This document shows, one piece after another, positions 55,216 to 64,000 of a stretch of DNA of 64,000 nucleotides; position 1 is the stretch's first letter; every line of letters begins with the position of its first letter. Under the pieces are notes generated by a model. That model was not told the DNA's origin. It did no database searches and saw nothing but the letters and a program-made list of their open reading frames with translations. Position numbers and translations under genes: made by a program. The DNA is from Lysobacteraceae bacterium (GTDB lineage Bacteria > Pseudomonadota > Gammaproteobacteria > Xanthomonadales > Xanthomonadaceae): positions 1 through 64,000 of the forward strand of contig QBLY01000014.1 in NCBI GenBank assembly GCA_003241895.1, written 5' to 3'.

Positions 55216-56235
55216 TCAGCGGGCCAGGCGCCAGTGGTCGCCGCCCTGGCGCTTGGCTTCGTACAGGGCGCGGTCGGCCTGGCTGTACCAGCTCGACCAG
55301 CCGCCCGGGTCCTGGCAGAAGGCGCCGCCGACGCTGATGGACAGGCGGTGCTCGCGCAGGCTGGGCAGGCGCAGGCTGCGGATGGCGCTCATCAGGCCCA
55401 GCGCGCGGTTGGCCAGTTCGCCGTCGTCGCTGACCCGCAGCACCAGGGCGAACTCGTCGCCGCCCAGGCGGCAGGGCAGCTCCAGCGGGCCCGCCATGCG
55501 CCGCACTTCCTCGGCGCAGGCGCGCAGGGCGGTGTCGCCGGCCAGATGGCCGCTGCGGTCGTTGATCTGCTTGAAATGGTCGATGTCCACCAGCAGCAGG
55601 GCCAGCTTGAGGTCGTTGAGGTCCTGGCGACCCAGTTCATCCAGGAAACGGTACAGGCCGCGGCGATTGGCCAGGCCGGTGAGGTCGTCGGTGCGCACCA
55701 GCTGCTGGGCCACCGTGAGCTCGGTGCGCGTCTGGCGCAGCGTGTCCAGCGTCTGCATCAGGTCTTCGTTGCGGCGCTTGAGGTGCTGCACCAGCTGGTG
55801 CTCGCCCGCCACCAGGTAGGAGAAGCTGCGCTGCATGAAGCGGGCCACGTGGGCCGGCTCGCGGTCCACCAGCCCCTGGAACGCGGACTGGGTGATTTCG
55901 TACAGCACGCCCGGGGTTTCGGCCACGGCGCGCGCGAAGCGCTGGTGCCGGCCGATGAATACCGCCAGTTCGCCAAAGTACTGGCCGGGGCCCAGCAGCT
56001 TGTCGGCCAGGCCATCGTCGAAGCCCAGGCGGATCTCGCCGGTATCGATCAGGAACATGCTTTGGGCCGCTTGGCCGCGGCGGAACAATTCCTCGCCGGG
56101 CAGCACCGCGCGGCTGACGCCGGCGGCGGCCAGGACGCGGAATTCGTCGGCCGAGAGCTGCGAGGGCAGCCGGCCTTCCGGCTCGCCGCTCTGCGGGGAC
56201 GCGGCCGGGATGCCGGGAAGATCAGTAGAAATCAC
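55216..56235 (-). CDS. diguanylate cyclase with cNMP-binding domain
   Basis: The 339-residue protein has an N-terminal cyclic-nucleotide-binding fold (about 40-130: VLPGEELFRRGQ, MFLIDTGEIRLGF, GQYFGELAVFIG), a helical coiled linker and a C-terminal GGDEF domain (about 180-339) with intact RLGGDEF. It should make c-di-GMP, perhaps under control of bound cAMP or cGMP. It lies just upstream of the cyclase-TPR gene in the same direction (64 bases), so a cyclic-nucleotide-to-c-di-GMP relay is conceivable. Confidence 0.9.
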   Translation of the reverse strand: MISTDLPGIPAASPQSGEPEGRLPSQLSADEFRVLAAAGVSRAVLPGEELFRRGQAAQSMFLIDTGEIRLGFDDGLADKLLGPGQYFGELAVFIGRHQRFARAVAETPGVLYEITQSAFQGLVDREPAHVARFMQRSFSYLVAGEHQLVQHLKRRNEDLMQTLDTLRQTRTELTVAQQLVRTDDLTGLANRRGLYRFLDELGRQDLNDLKLALLLVDIDHFKQINDRSGHLAGDTALRACAEEVRRMAGPLELPCRLGGDEFALVLRVSDDGELANRALGLMSAIRSLRLPSLREHRLSISVGGAFCQDPGGWSSWYSQADRALYEAKRQGGDHWRLAR

Positions 56236-56374
56236 GGACTACTCAAACCAGGGACTGAACCGAGTGTATCCAAGGCGAGGGAAAGGAAACAGCGACCTGC
56301 GTCCGGATGCGCGGCGCAGGCCCCGGCCGCCGCCAGGGGCGACGGCCGGGGTGCGCCCCCGATTCAAGCCCGGG

Positions 56375-57679
56375 TCAGGCGGCTGCGGCCTTGGCGCCGC
56401 CCTGGAACTGCTCTTCCTCGGTCGAGCCCGTCAGCGCCGTCGTCGAGCTCTTGCCGCCCTGGATGGCCTGGGTGACCGAGTCGAAGTAGCCGGTGCCCAC
56501 CTCGCGCTGGTGCTTGACCGCCGTGAAGCCCTTGTCGGCCGCGGCGAACTCGTTCTCCTGCAGCTCCACGAACGCGCTCATCTGGCTGCGGGCGTAGCCG
56601 TAGGCCAGGTTGAACATGGAGTAGTTGAGCGAATGGAAGCCGGCCAGGGTGATGAACTGGAACTTGTAGCCCATCTTGCCCAGCTCGATCTGGAACTTGG
56701 CGATGGTGGCGTCGTCGAGGTTCTTCTTCCAGTTGAACGACGGCGAGCAGTTGTAGGCCAGCATCTTGCCCGGGAACTTGGCGTGGATGGCGTCGGCGAA
56801 CCTCTTGGCGAAGGCCAGGTCCGGCTTGCCGGTCTCGCACCACACCAGGTCGGCGTAGGGCGCGTAGGCCAGGCCGCGGCTGATGGCCTGGTCGATGCCT
56901 GGTCGGGTCTTGTAGAAGCCTTCCACGGTGCGCTCGCCGGTGCAGAACGGCGCGTCGTTCGGGTCCACGTCGCTGGTGAGAAGGTCGGCGGCTTCGGCGT
57001 CGGTACGGGCGATCACCAGGGTGGGCACGTTGGAGACGTCGGCGGCCAGGCGCGCGGCGATCAGCTTCTGCACCGCTTCCTGGGTCGGCACCAGCACCTT
57101 GCCGCCCATGTGGCCGCACTTCTTCACCGAAGCCAGCTGGTCCTCGAAGTGCACGCCGGCGGCGCCCGCTTCGATCATCGCCTTCATCAGCTCGAACGCA
57201 TTGAGCACGCCGCCGAAGCCGGCTTCGGCATCGGCGACGATCGGCTGCAGGAAGTCGATGCTGTCGTTGCCTTCCGCATGGTGCAGCTGGTCGGCGCGCA
57301 GCAGCGTGTTGTTGATGCGCTTGACCACCAGCGGCACCGAGTTGGCCGGGTACAGCGACTGGTCGGGGTACATTTCGCCGGCGACGTTGGCGTCGGCCGC
57401 GACCTGCCAGCCCGAGAGGTAGATGGCGTTGAGGCCGGCCTTGACCTGCTGCATGGCCTGGTTGCCGGTGAGCGCGCCGAGCGCGTTCACGAAGGGCTTC
57501 TCGCCCAGGGACTTCCACAGCTTGTTGGCGCCCAGGCGGGCGAGCGAGTGCTCGACGGCGACGGTGCCGCGCAGGCGCACGACTTCCTCGGCGCTGTAGC
57601 CGCGTTCGATGCCGGCCCAGCGCGGGTCGGTCGCCCACTCTTTCTTGAGCTGCTCGGCGGTGGGGAGGGTCGTGGTCAT
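56375..57679 (-). CDS. aceA: isocitrate lyase
   Basis: Splits isocitrate into glyoxylate and succinate, the first step of the glyoxylate shunt used for growth on acetate or fatty acids. The 434-residue protein has the catalytic [14 protein letters not shown] loop, the [14 protein letters not shown] segment and [10 protein letters not shown]. It is full length. It lies 46 bases downstream of aceB on the same strand, so the two form an operon opposite a LysR regulator. Confidence 0.96.
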   Translation of the reverse strand: MTTTLPTAEQLKKEWATDPRWAGIERGYSAEEVVRLRGTVAVEHSLARLGANKLWKSLGEKPFVNALGALTGNQAMQQVKAGLNAIYLSGWQVAADANVAGEMYPDQSLYPANSVPLVVKRINNTLLRADQLHHAEGNDSIDFLQPIVADAEAGFGGVLNAFELMKAMIEAGAAGVHFEDQLASVKKCGHMGGKVLVPTQEAVQKLIAARLAADVSNVPTLVIARTDAEAADLLTSDVDPNDAPFCTGERTVEGFYKTRPGIDQAISRGLAYAPYADLVWCETGKPDLAFAKRFADAIHAKFPGKMLAYNCSPSFNWKKNLDDATIAKFQIELGKMGYKFQFITLAGFHSLNYSMFNLAYGYARSQMSAFVELQENEFAAADKGFTAVKHQREVGTGYFDSVTQAIQGGKSSTTALTGSTEEEQFQGGAKAAAA

Positions 57680-57725
57680 GGCGTTGTCCTTTGGATTGCG
57701 AAATGGGGAAGGGAAAGCAAGGGGT

Positions 57726-59330
<1,605 letters not shown>

Positions 59331-59384
59331 GGTCTTGCTCCTGATGTTCCGGAGTTCGAAGCTAGGCCTGCGGCGTACCTTTGA

Positions 59385-59400
59385 CAAAACAAATGTTTTG
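59385..59400. promoter_or_regulatory. inverted repeat in the aceB/lysR divergent promoter region
   Basis: CAAAAC-AAAT-GTTTTG, a perfect 6-bp inverted repeat, lies between the divergent aceB and lysR genes. It overlaps a TTGACA (59381-59386) that could be the -35 of lysR. Position and symmetry fit a LysR-type or global-regulator binding site, with autoregulation plausible. Confidence 0.5.
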
Positions 59401-59446
59401 ATACTTACTATTAACCTAGCTTATAACCGCACAGGAACAAAGGCTT

Positions 59447-60406
59447 ATGGCCGGCCCGAAGGCACGCTTCTATTACAAAGGCGACCGACTCAAGCCGCTG
59501 CGGGCCTTTTGCCAGGTGGCGCGCCTGGGTTCGGTGTCGCGCGCGGCCGAGGCCCTGTTCCTGAGCCAGCCGGCCGTAACCCTGCAGCTGCAGGCCCTGG
59601 AGCGTGACCTGGGCACGGGCCTGTTCGAGCGCATCGGCCGGCGCTTCAGCCTCACCCGCGAAGGCCAGGTGCTCTACGACCTCGCCCGCCCGCTGGTGGA
59701 GGGCCTGGACGGCCTGGACGCGGAGTTCCGCGGCAAGCTCAAAGGGCTGCAGGCCGGCGAGCTGCACGTGGCGGCCGGCAGCTCCACCATCCTCTACCTG
59801 CTGCCCACCCTGGTGCAGGCCTTCCGCAAGCAGCACCCGCAAGTGCAGCTGGTGCTGCACAACGTCACCGGCCAGGACGGCCTGGGCCTGCTGCGCTCGG
59901 ACGCGGTGGACCTGGCGGTGGGCTCGATGCTGGACGTTCCCACCGACCTGGCCTACGCGCCGGTGTACTCCTTCGACCCGATGCTGATCTGCCCGCCGGG
60001 CCACCCGCTGGCCACCAAGGCCGACCTGCGCCTGGAGGACCTGTCGCCCTATGGCCTGATCCTGCCGCCGCGCCGCCTCACCACTTACCGCCTGGTGGAC
60101 CTGGTGTTCCAGCAGCGCCGCGTCCCGTACACCGTGGCGCTGGAAGTGGGCGGCTGGGAGGTGATCAAGCAGTACGTGGCCATGGGGCTGGGCATTTCCA
60201 TCGTCACCAGCATCTGCCTGACCGAAGCCGACGAGAAGCGGCTGGTGGCGCGCAACCTGGGCGAGTATTTCCCGCCGCGCAGCTACGGCGTGGTGATGCG
60301 CAAAGGCAAATACCTCAGCCCGCAGGCGCGCGACTTCATCGACCTGATCAAACCCGGGCTGTTCGAGCGCCGCGACTACTTCGACACGGGTGCGTCGGAG
60401 CGCTGA
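59447..60406 (+). CDS. LysR-family transcriptional regulator, probable regulator of aceBA
   Basis: The 319-residue protein has an N-terminal winged HTH (about 15-75: LRAFCQVARLGSVSRAAEALFLSQPAVTLQLQALE) and a CysB-like effector domain (about 100-300). It is divergent from aceB with 116 bases between, the usual setting for a LysR protein controlling its neighbour. The effector is unknown. Its last 31 bases overlap the end of the convergent mechanosensitive-channel gene. Confidence 0.9.
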   Translation: MAGPKARFYYKGDRLKPLRAFCQVARLGSVSRAAEALFLSQPAVTLQLQALERDLGTGLFERIGRRFSLTREGQVLYDLARPLVEGLDGLDAEFRGKLKGLQAGELHVAAGSSTILYLLPTLVQAFRKQHPQVQLVLHNVTGQDGLGLLRSDAVDLAVGSMLDVPTDLAYAPVYSFDPMLICPPGHPLATKADLRLEDLSPYGLILPPRRLTTYRLVDLVFQQRRVPYTVALEVGGWEVIKQYVAMGLGISIVTSICLTEADEKRLVARNLGEYFPPRSYGVVMRKGKYLSPQARDFIDLIKPGLFERRDYFDTGASER

Positions 60407-61644
60407 TCGGACAGGGCCTGACCGGCGGCGGCGACATCACCGCCCGACGGCGCCTGGAATGCGCGCAGGCCGAACTCCGGCAGGACCGCCAGCAGGTGGT
60501 CGAAGAGGTCGGACTGGATGTCCTCGTACTCGCCCCAGGCGGTGGTGCCGGTGAAGCAGTAGATCTCGATCGGCAGCCCCTGCGGCCCCGGATCGAGCTG
60601 GCGCACCAGCAGCGTCATGTCTGCGCGGATGCCCGGGTGTGACTGCAGATACGCGCGGGCGTAGGCGCGGAACGTGCCCAGGTTGGTCAGCCGCCGCAGG
60701 TTGACCGGCGCTTCGCCCTGCCGCTGCGCGTTCCACTGCGCCAGCTCGGTGGCCTTGGCCTCGAGGTAGGGCTGCAGCAGCACGAAGCGCGCGACGCCCT
60801 CGCGCTCTTCGTCGGAAAGGTAACGCACCGTGCCCTGGTCGATCGCCAGCGCCCGCTTGATGCGGCGGCCGCCCGCCTCGCTCATGCCGCGCCAGTTCTT
60901 GAAGCTGCCCGCGATCAGCGCGTGCGTGGGCAGGGTGGTAATGGTCTTGTCCCAGTTCTGCACCTTCACGGTGTGCAGGGCCACGTCGACCACGTCGCCA
61001 TCGGCCCCGAACTGCGGCATTTCGATCCAGTCGCCCACCCGGACCATGTCGTTGGAATTGAGCTGCACGCTGGCCACCAGCGAAAGGATGGTGTCCTTGA
61101 ACACCAGCATCAGCACCGCCGTCATGGCGCCGAACCCCGACAGCAGCAGCAGCGGCGACTTGTCCACCAGCACGGCCACCACCAGCACCGCGGCCAGCAC
61201 GAACAGCACGATCTTGGCCACCTGCAGGTAGCCCTTGATCGGCCGGCTGCGCGCACGCTCTGGATCGCCGGCCTGGTAGATGTCCTGCAGGCTTGACAGC
61301 AGCGCGCTCAGCGACTGCGCCGCGGTGAGCACCACCCAGGCGGCGGCGACGTTGCGCACGACGGTCACCAGCCCCTCGGGCAATCCGGGTAGCAGCGGCA
61401 CGCCGAGGTAGATCACGACGGCAGGCACCGCATGCGCCAGCCGCTTGATGACGCCGCGCGCCAGGATGGCGTCGTCCCACTTCACCGGCGAGGCTTTCAC
61501 CAGGCGCACCAGCAGGCGCAGCAGCAGGCGCTGGGTCAACTGGTCGGCCAGCCAGGCCAGCAACAGCAGCGCCACGCACGAGGTCAACGTGAACAGCCAC
61601 GGCCGCGCCGCCAGCTGCTCGTGCAATGCAGTCACTGAATCCAT
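60376..61644 (-). CDS. MscS-family mechanosensitive channel (YbdG-like)
   Basis: The 422-residue inner-membrane protein has about five membrane segments in the first 210 residues, then the MscS pore helix and beta domain (LLLLSGFGAMTAVLMLVFKDTILSLVASVQL; VRVGDWIEMP). A cytoplasmic C-terminal domain follows. Size and topology match YbdG, an osmotic-stress channel of low activity. I chose the ATG at 61644; ATGs at 61653 and 61680 are also in frame. The 3' end overlaps the convergent lysR gene. Confidence 0.85.
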   Translation of the reverse strand: MDSVTALHEQLAARPWLFTLTSCVALLLLAWLADQLTQRLLLRLLVRLVKASPVKWDDAILARGVIKRLAHAVPAVVIYLGVPLLPGLPEGLVTVVRNVAAAWVVLTAAQSLSALLSSLQDIYQAGDPERARSRPIKGYLQVAKIVLFVLAAVLVVAVLVDKSPLLLLSGFGAMTAVLMLVFKDTILSLVASVQLNSNDMVRVGDWIEMPQFGADGDVVDVALHTVKVQNWDKTITTLPTHALIAGSFKNWRGMSEAGGRRIKRALAIDQGTVRYLSDEEREGVARFVLLQPYLEAKATELAQWNAQRQGEAPVNLRRLTNLGTFRAYARAYLQSHPGIRADMTLLVRQLDPGPQGLPIEIYCFTGTTAWGEYEDIQSDLFDHLLAVLPEFGLRAFQAPSGGDVAAAGQALSDQRSDAPVSK

Positions 61645-61692
61645 GCCGGCCATTGTATCGGCCGCGTCCCGGCGACCCAACCCTCACCCGCA

Positions 61693-62280
61693 TCAGAGCG
61701 TGTCGCGGTTCCTGCCCACGTGCGGGCGGTAGAGGGCGCGGATGTGGGCCATATCGGCCTCGTAGTCATCGCCGGGCTCGAACAGCTGGTCGAGCACGAT
61801 CCGCCGCCCCGGGTAGTCAAAGGCGGCGCAGAACACCGGCACGCCGGCCTGTCGGGCGATCCTCCAGAAGCCGGGCTTCCAGCGCTCCACGCGACGGCGG
61901 GTGCCTTCGGGCGCCAGCACGAACCACATGCGCTCGGCGTCCCGGATTTCGGCGGCGGTCTGGTCGACGATGCCACCGGGCGCGCTGCGGTCCACCGGAT
62001 GCCCACCCAACTTGCGCAGCAGCCAGCCCAGCGGGCCGCGGAAAAGCTCGGCCTTGCCGATGAAGGTGATGTCCACGCCCATCGCCAGCTTGGCCGCCAG
62101 ACCCCAGTACGCGTCCCAGGCCGAGGAATGCGGCGCGACGATCACCACGATCCGCGGCAGGTCGGGCCAGTCGCCCTCGATGGTCCAACCGCCCAGCCGC
62201 AGCAGGTTGCGGCCCAGCCAGCGGCCGGCCGGTCCGCCATTGCGCGGGGCGTTCGGCGGCATCACCGGGATGCGCGTCAT
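61693..62280 (-). CDS. 1-acylglycerol-3-phosphate acyltransferase-like protein
   Basis: The 195-residue protein of the PlsC superfamily has the catalytic HxxxxD motif (APHSSAWDAYW, about 49-59), FIGKAELFRGPLG, and the substrate-binding APEGTRRR (about 123-130). It probably acylates a lysophospholipid or similar acceptor at the membrane; the exact substrate is unknown. Its start overlaps the end of arfB by four bases, so the genes are coupled. Confidence 0.86.
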   Translation of the reverse strand: MTRIPVMPPNAPRNGGPAGRWLGRNLLRLGGWTIEGDWPDLPRIVVIVAPHSSAWDAYWGLAAKLAMGVDITFIGKAELFRGPLGWLLRKLGGHPVDRSAPGGIVDQTAAEIRDAERMWFVLAPEGTRRRVERWKPGFWRIARQAGVPVFCAAFDYPGRRIVLDQLFEPGDDYEADMAHIRALYRPHVGRNRDTL

Positions 62281-62702
62281 TCGCGGTCCCAGCCGGGGGC
62301 GCTGCGGTGGCGCTTGACCGTGGAGCGCTCCCGCTTGGCGCCCAGCCGCCGCTCCTTGGAGCCCTTGGTGGGCTTGGTGGCCACGCGCTTCTTGGGCGCG
62401 GTGAGCGCGGCGACGATCACCGCGGCCAGGCGTTCACGCGCGTCCTCGCGATTGCGGTCCTGGGTGCGGAAGCGCTGTGCGCTCAGCACCAGCACGCCGT
62501 CGTCGGTGAGGCGGCGGTCGCGGCGCGCCAGCAGCCGCTCGCGCACGGCCTCGGGCAGCGACGGCGAACGGGCCACGTCGAAGCGCAGCTCCACGGCGGT
62601 CGACACCTTGTTCACGTTTTGGCCGCCCGGCCCGCTCGAGCGCACGAAGCGCTCGACCAGTTCGTCGTCGGGGATGGCCAAAGTGGGCGAGATCTGCAGC
62701 AT
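62277..62702 (-). CDS. arfB: alternative ribosome-rescue factor ArfB (YaeJ)
   Basis: Rescues stalled ribosomes by hydrolysing peptidyl-tRNA. The 141-residue protein has the catalytic GGQ at 26-28 (SGPGGQNVNK) of the RF1-like domain. Its Lys/Arg-rich C-terminal tail (KKRVATKPTKGSKERRLGAK) enters the empty mRNA channel. Length and tail match ArfB rather than a full release factor. Divergent from rep, 61 bases away. Confidence 0.94.
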   Translation of the reverse strand: MLQISPTLAIPDDELVERFVRSSGPGGQNVNKVSTAVELRFDVARSPSLPEAVRERLLARRDRRLTDDGVLVLSAQRFRTQDRNREDARERLAAVIVAALTAPKKRVATKPTKGSKERRLGAKRERSTVKRHRSAPGWDRE

Positions 62703-62763
62703 GGCGGCATTCTAGCGAGGAGCCCGGCGCTCGTGGGCGGCGGGCCGGTACAATCCACCCCCC

Positions 62764-64000
62764 ATGTCCGGCCTCAATACTCCCCAGCAAGAAGCGGTCG
62801 CCTACGTCGGCGGCCCCCTGCTTGTGCTTGCCGGCGCGGGCAGCGGCAAGACCAAGGTGATCACCGAGAAGATCGCCCACCTGATCGCCACCGGCCGGCA
62901 CGAGGCGCGGCACATCGCCGCCATCACCTTCACCAACAAGGCCGCCCGGGAGATGCGCGAGCGCGTCGCCAAGCGCGTGAAGGGTGACGCCGCCGAAGGC
63001 CTCACCATCTCCACCTTCCATTCCCTGGGCCTGCGCTTCCTGCAGATTGAACACGAGCGCGCGCAGCTGCGCCGAGGCTTCTCGATCTTCGACGGCGACG
63101 ACCAGATGGCCATCATCAAGGACCTGGCCACGCCGGGCCTGAAGAAGGACGCGCTGTATTCGCTCCAGAACCTGATCAGCGCGGCCAAGAACAACGCGCT
63201 GTCGCCCGAGCAGGCCGCCGAGGCCGCGCGCTCGGGCCGCGAAAGGGAGGCCGCCGGAATTTACGCCCGCTACCAGGCGCGGCTCACGGCCTACAACGCC
63301 GTGGACTTCGACGACCTGATCCGGCTGCCGCTGACCCTGCTGGAGGCCGAGCCCGACCTGGCCGCCGGCTGGCGCGAGCGCCTGCGCTACCTGCTGGTGG
63401 ACGAGTGCCAGGACACCAATGGCGCCCAGTACCGCCTGCTCAAGCAGCTGGCCGGCCCCAAGGGCAACATGACCTGCGTGGGCGACGACGACCAGAGCAT
63501 CTATGCCTGGCGCGGCGCCCAGCCCGAGAACCTCGACCAGCTGGCCACCGACTACCCCAACCTCAAGGTGGTCAAGCTCGAGCAGAACTACCGCTGCACC
63601 GCCCGCATCCTGCGCTGCGCCAACACCCTGATCGAAAAGAACCCGCACGCCCATCCCAAGAAGCTGTGGAGCCAGCACGGCGACGGCGAACCGGTGCGCG
63701 TGTGGGAGTGCCGCAACAACGAACACGAGGCCGAGCGCGTCGCCGCCGAGATCCACTACCTCAACCAGGGCAAGGAAATCCCCTGGGGCGAATTCGCCAT
63801 CCTGTTCCGCGGCAACCACCAGTCGCGGCCGCTGGAAAAGGCGCTGCAGCTGCTGCGCATCCCCTACCACCTCACCGGCGGCACCAAGTTCCTGGACCGC
63901 GCCGAAGTGAAGGACGCGCTGTGCTGGCTGCAGGTGCTGGCCAATCCCGACAACGACGCCGCCTTCCTGCGCGCCATCGCCGCGCCCAAGCGCGAAGTCG
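62764..64000 (+). CDS. rep: Rep-type SF1A DNA helicase, 5' part (runs off the right edge)
   Basis: 3'-5' helicase that helps replication forks pass obstacles. The 412 visible residues include the Q-motif LNTPQQEAV, Walker A AGAGSGKT near 23-30, ITFTNKAAREM (motif Ia), LLVDECQDTN (motif II), VGDDDQSIYAWRGA (motif III) and LEQNYRC (motif IV). The short N terminus (MSGLNTPQQEAV) favours Rep over UvrD. The rest lies beyond base 64000. Confidence 0.92.
   Translation, partial: MSGLNTPQQEAVAYVGGPLLVLAGAGSGKTKVITEKIAHLIATGRHEARHIAAITFTNKAAREMRERVAKRVKGDAAEGLTISTFHSLGLRFLQIEHERAQLRRGFSIFDGDDQMAIIKDLATPGLKKDALYSLQNLISAAKNNALSPEQAAEAARSGREREAAGIYARYQARLTAYNAVDFDDLIRLPLTLLEAEPDLAAGWRERLRYLLVDECQDTNGAQYRLLKQLAGPKGNMTCVGDDDQSIYAWRGAQPENLDQLATDYPNLKVVKLEQNYRCTARILRCANTLIEKNPHAHPKKLWSQHGDGEPVRVWECRNNEHEAERVAAEIHYLNQGKEIPWGEFAILFRGNHQSRPLEKALQLLRIPYHLTGGTKFLDRAEVKDALCWLQVLANPDNDAAFLRAIAAPKREV

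Overview
The window reads as the chromosome of a high-GC gammaproteobacterium of the Lysobacteraceae/Xanthomonadaceae. The evidence is the gene content, the 5' end of a 16S rRNA gene at the left edge, the radC/coaBC/dut/algC block, and a peptide-modification locus (NHLP-type precursor, SagB-like dehydrogenase, cyclase-TPR protein) that I associate with this family. This placement is inference; no species can be named from what I can see.

Left chromosomal part (1-24371). A 16S gene runs off the left edge on the minus strand behind a good P1 promoter, with tyrS upstream of it. Then come a cell-wall block (M23 peptidase, anmK, ampG), xthA, pyrE, a DUF4124 protein, algC-dut-coaBC opposite radC, an HD-domain protein, argS with an FtsN-like SPOR protein, a beta-hydroxyacid dehydrogenase behind speA, speE, a lipoprotein, amtB-glnK, ubiK, and the first 344 codons of comM.

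Genomic island (about 24372-50373, 26.0 kb). comM is cut in two. Removing the inserted DNA at a shared ATGA restores one 506-codon frame. Directly inside the left end is a translationally coupled recombinase operon: an 80-aa protein, three tyrosine recombinases and a TnpC-like coiled-coil protein, resembling the Tn554 transposition module. Next is a minus-strand operon of HTH protein, DNA adenine methyltransferase, SF2 helicase and GIY-YIG protein, which looks like a restriction or defence system. Its methyltransferase carries a single in-frame TAA. Then follow an XRE regulator, a divergent hypothetical, an SseB-family protein, a 1169-aa SIR2 protein, an Mrr-like nuclease and a true integron: intI, attI, and cassettes separated by three clear attC sites. 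The island ends with a two-gene CBASS (CD-NTase plus Cap15-like membrane effector) and a few unknown genes. Short hairpin repeats punctuate the gene units between 38.4 and 46.5 kb.

Right chromosomal part (50374-64000). The last 162 codons of comM are followed by the peptide-modification locus, a cNMP-binding diguanylate cyclase, the glyoxylate shunt (aceB, aceA) with a divergent LysR regulator, a mechanosensitive channel, an acyltransferase, arfB and the start of rep.

Taken together, the island trades an intact comM (a natural-transformation helicase) for several anti-phage functions and a cassette-capturing integron. Start codons, operators and promoters are read by eye, and protein assignments rest on motifs and remembered family architecture, without database searches.
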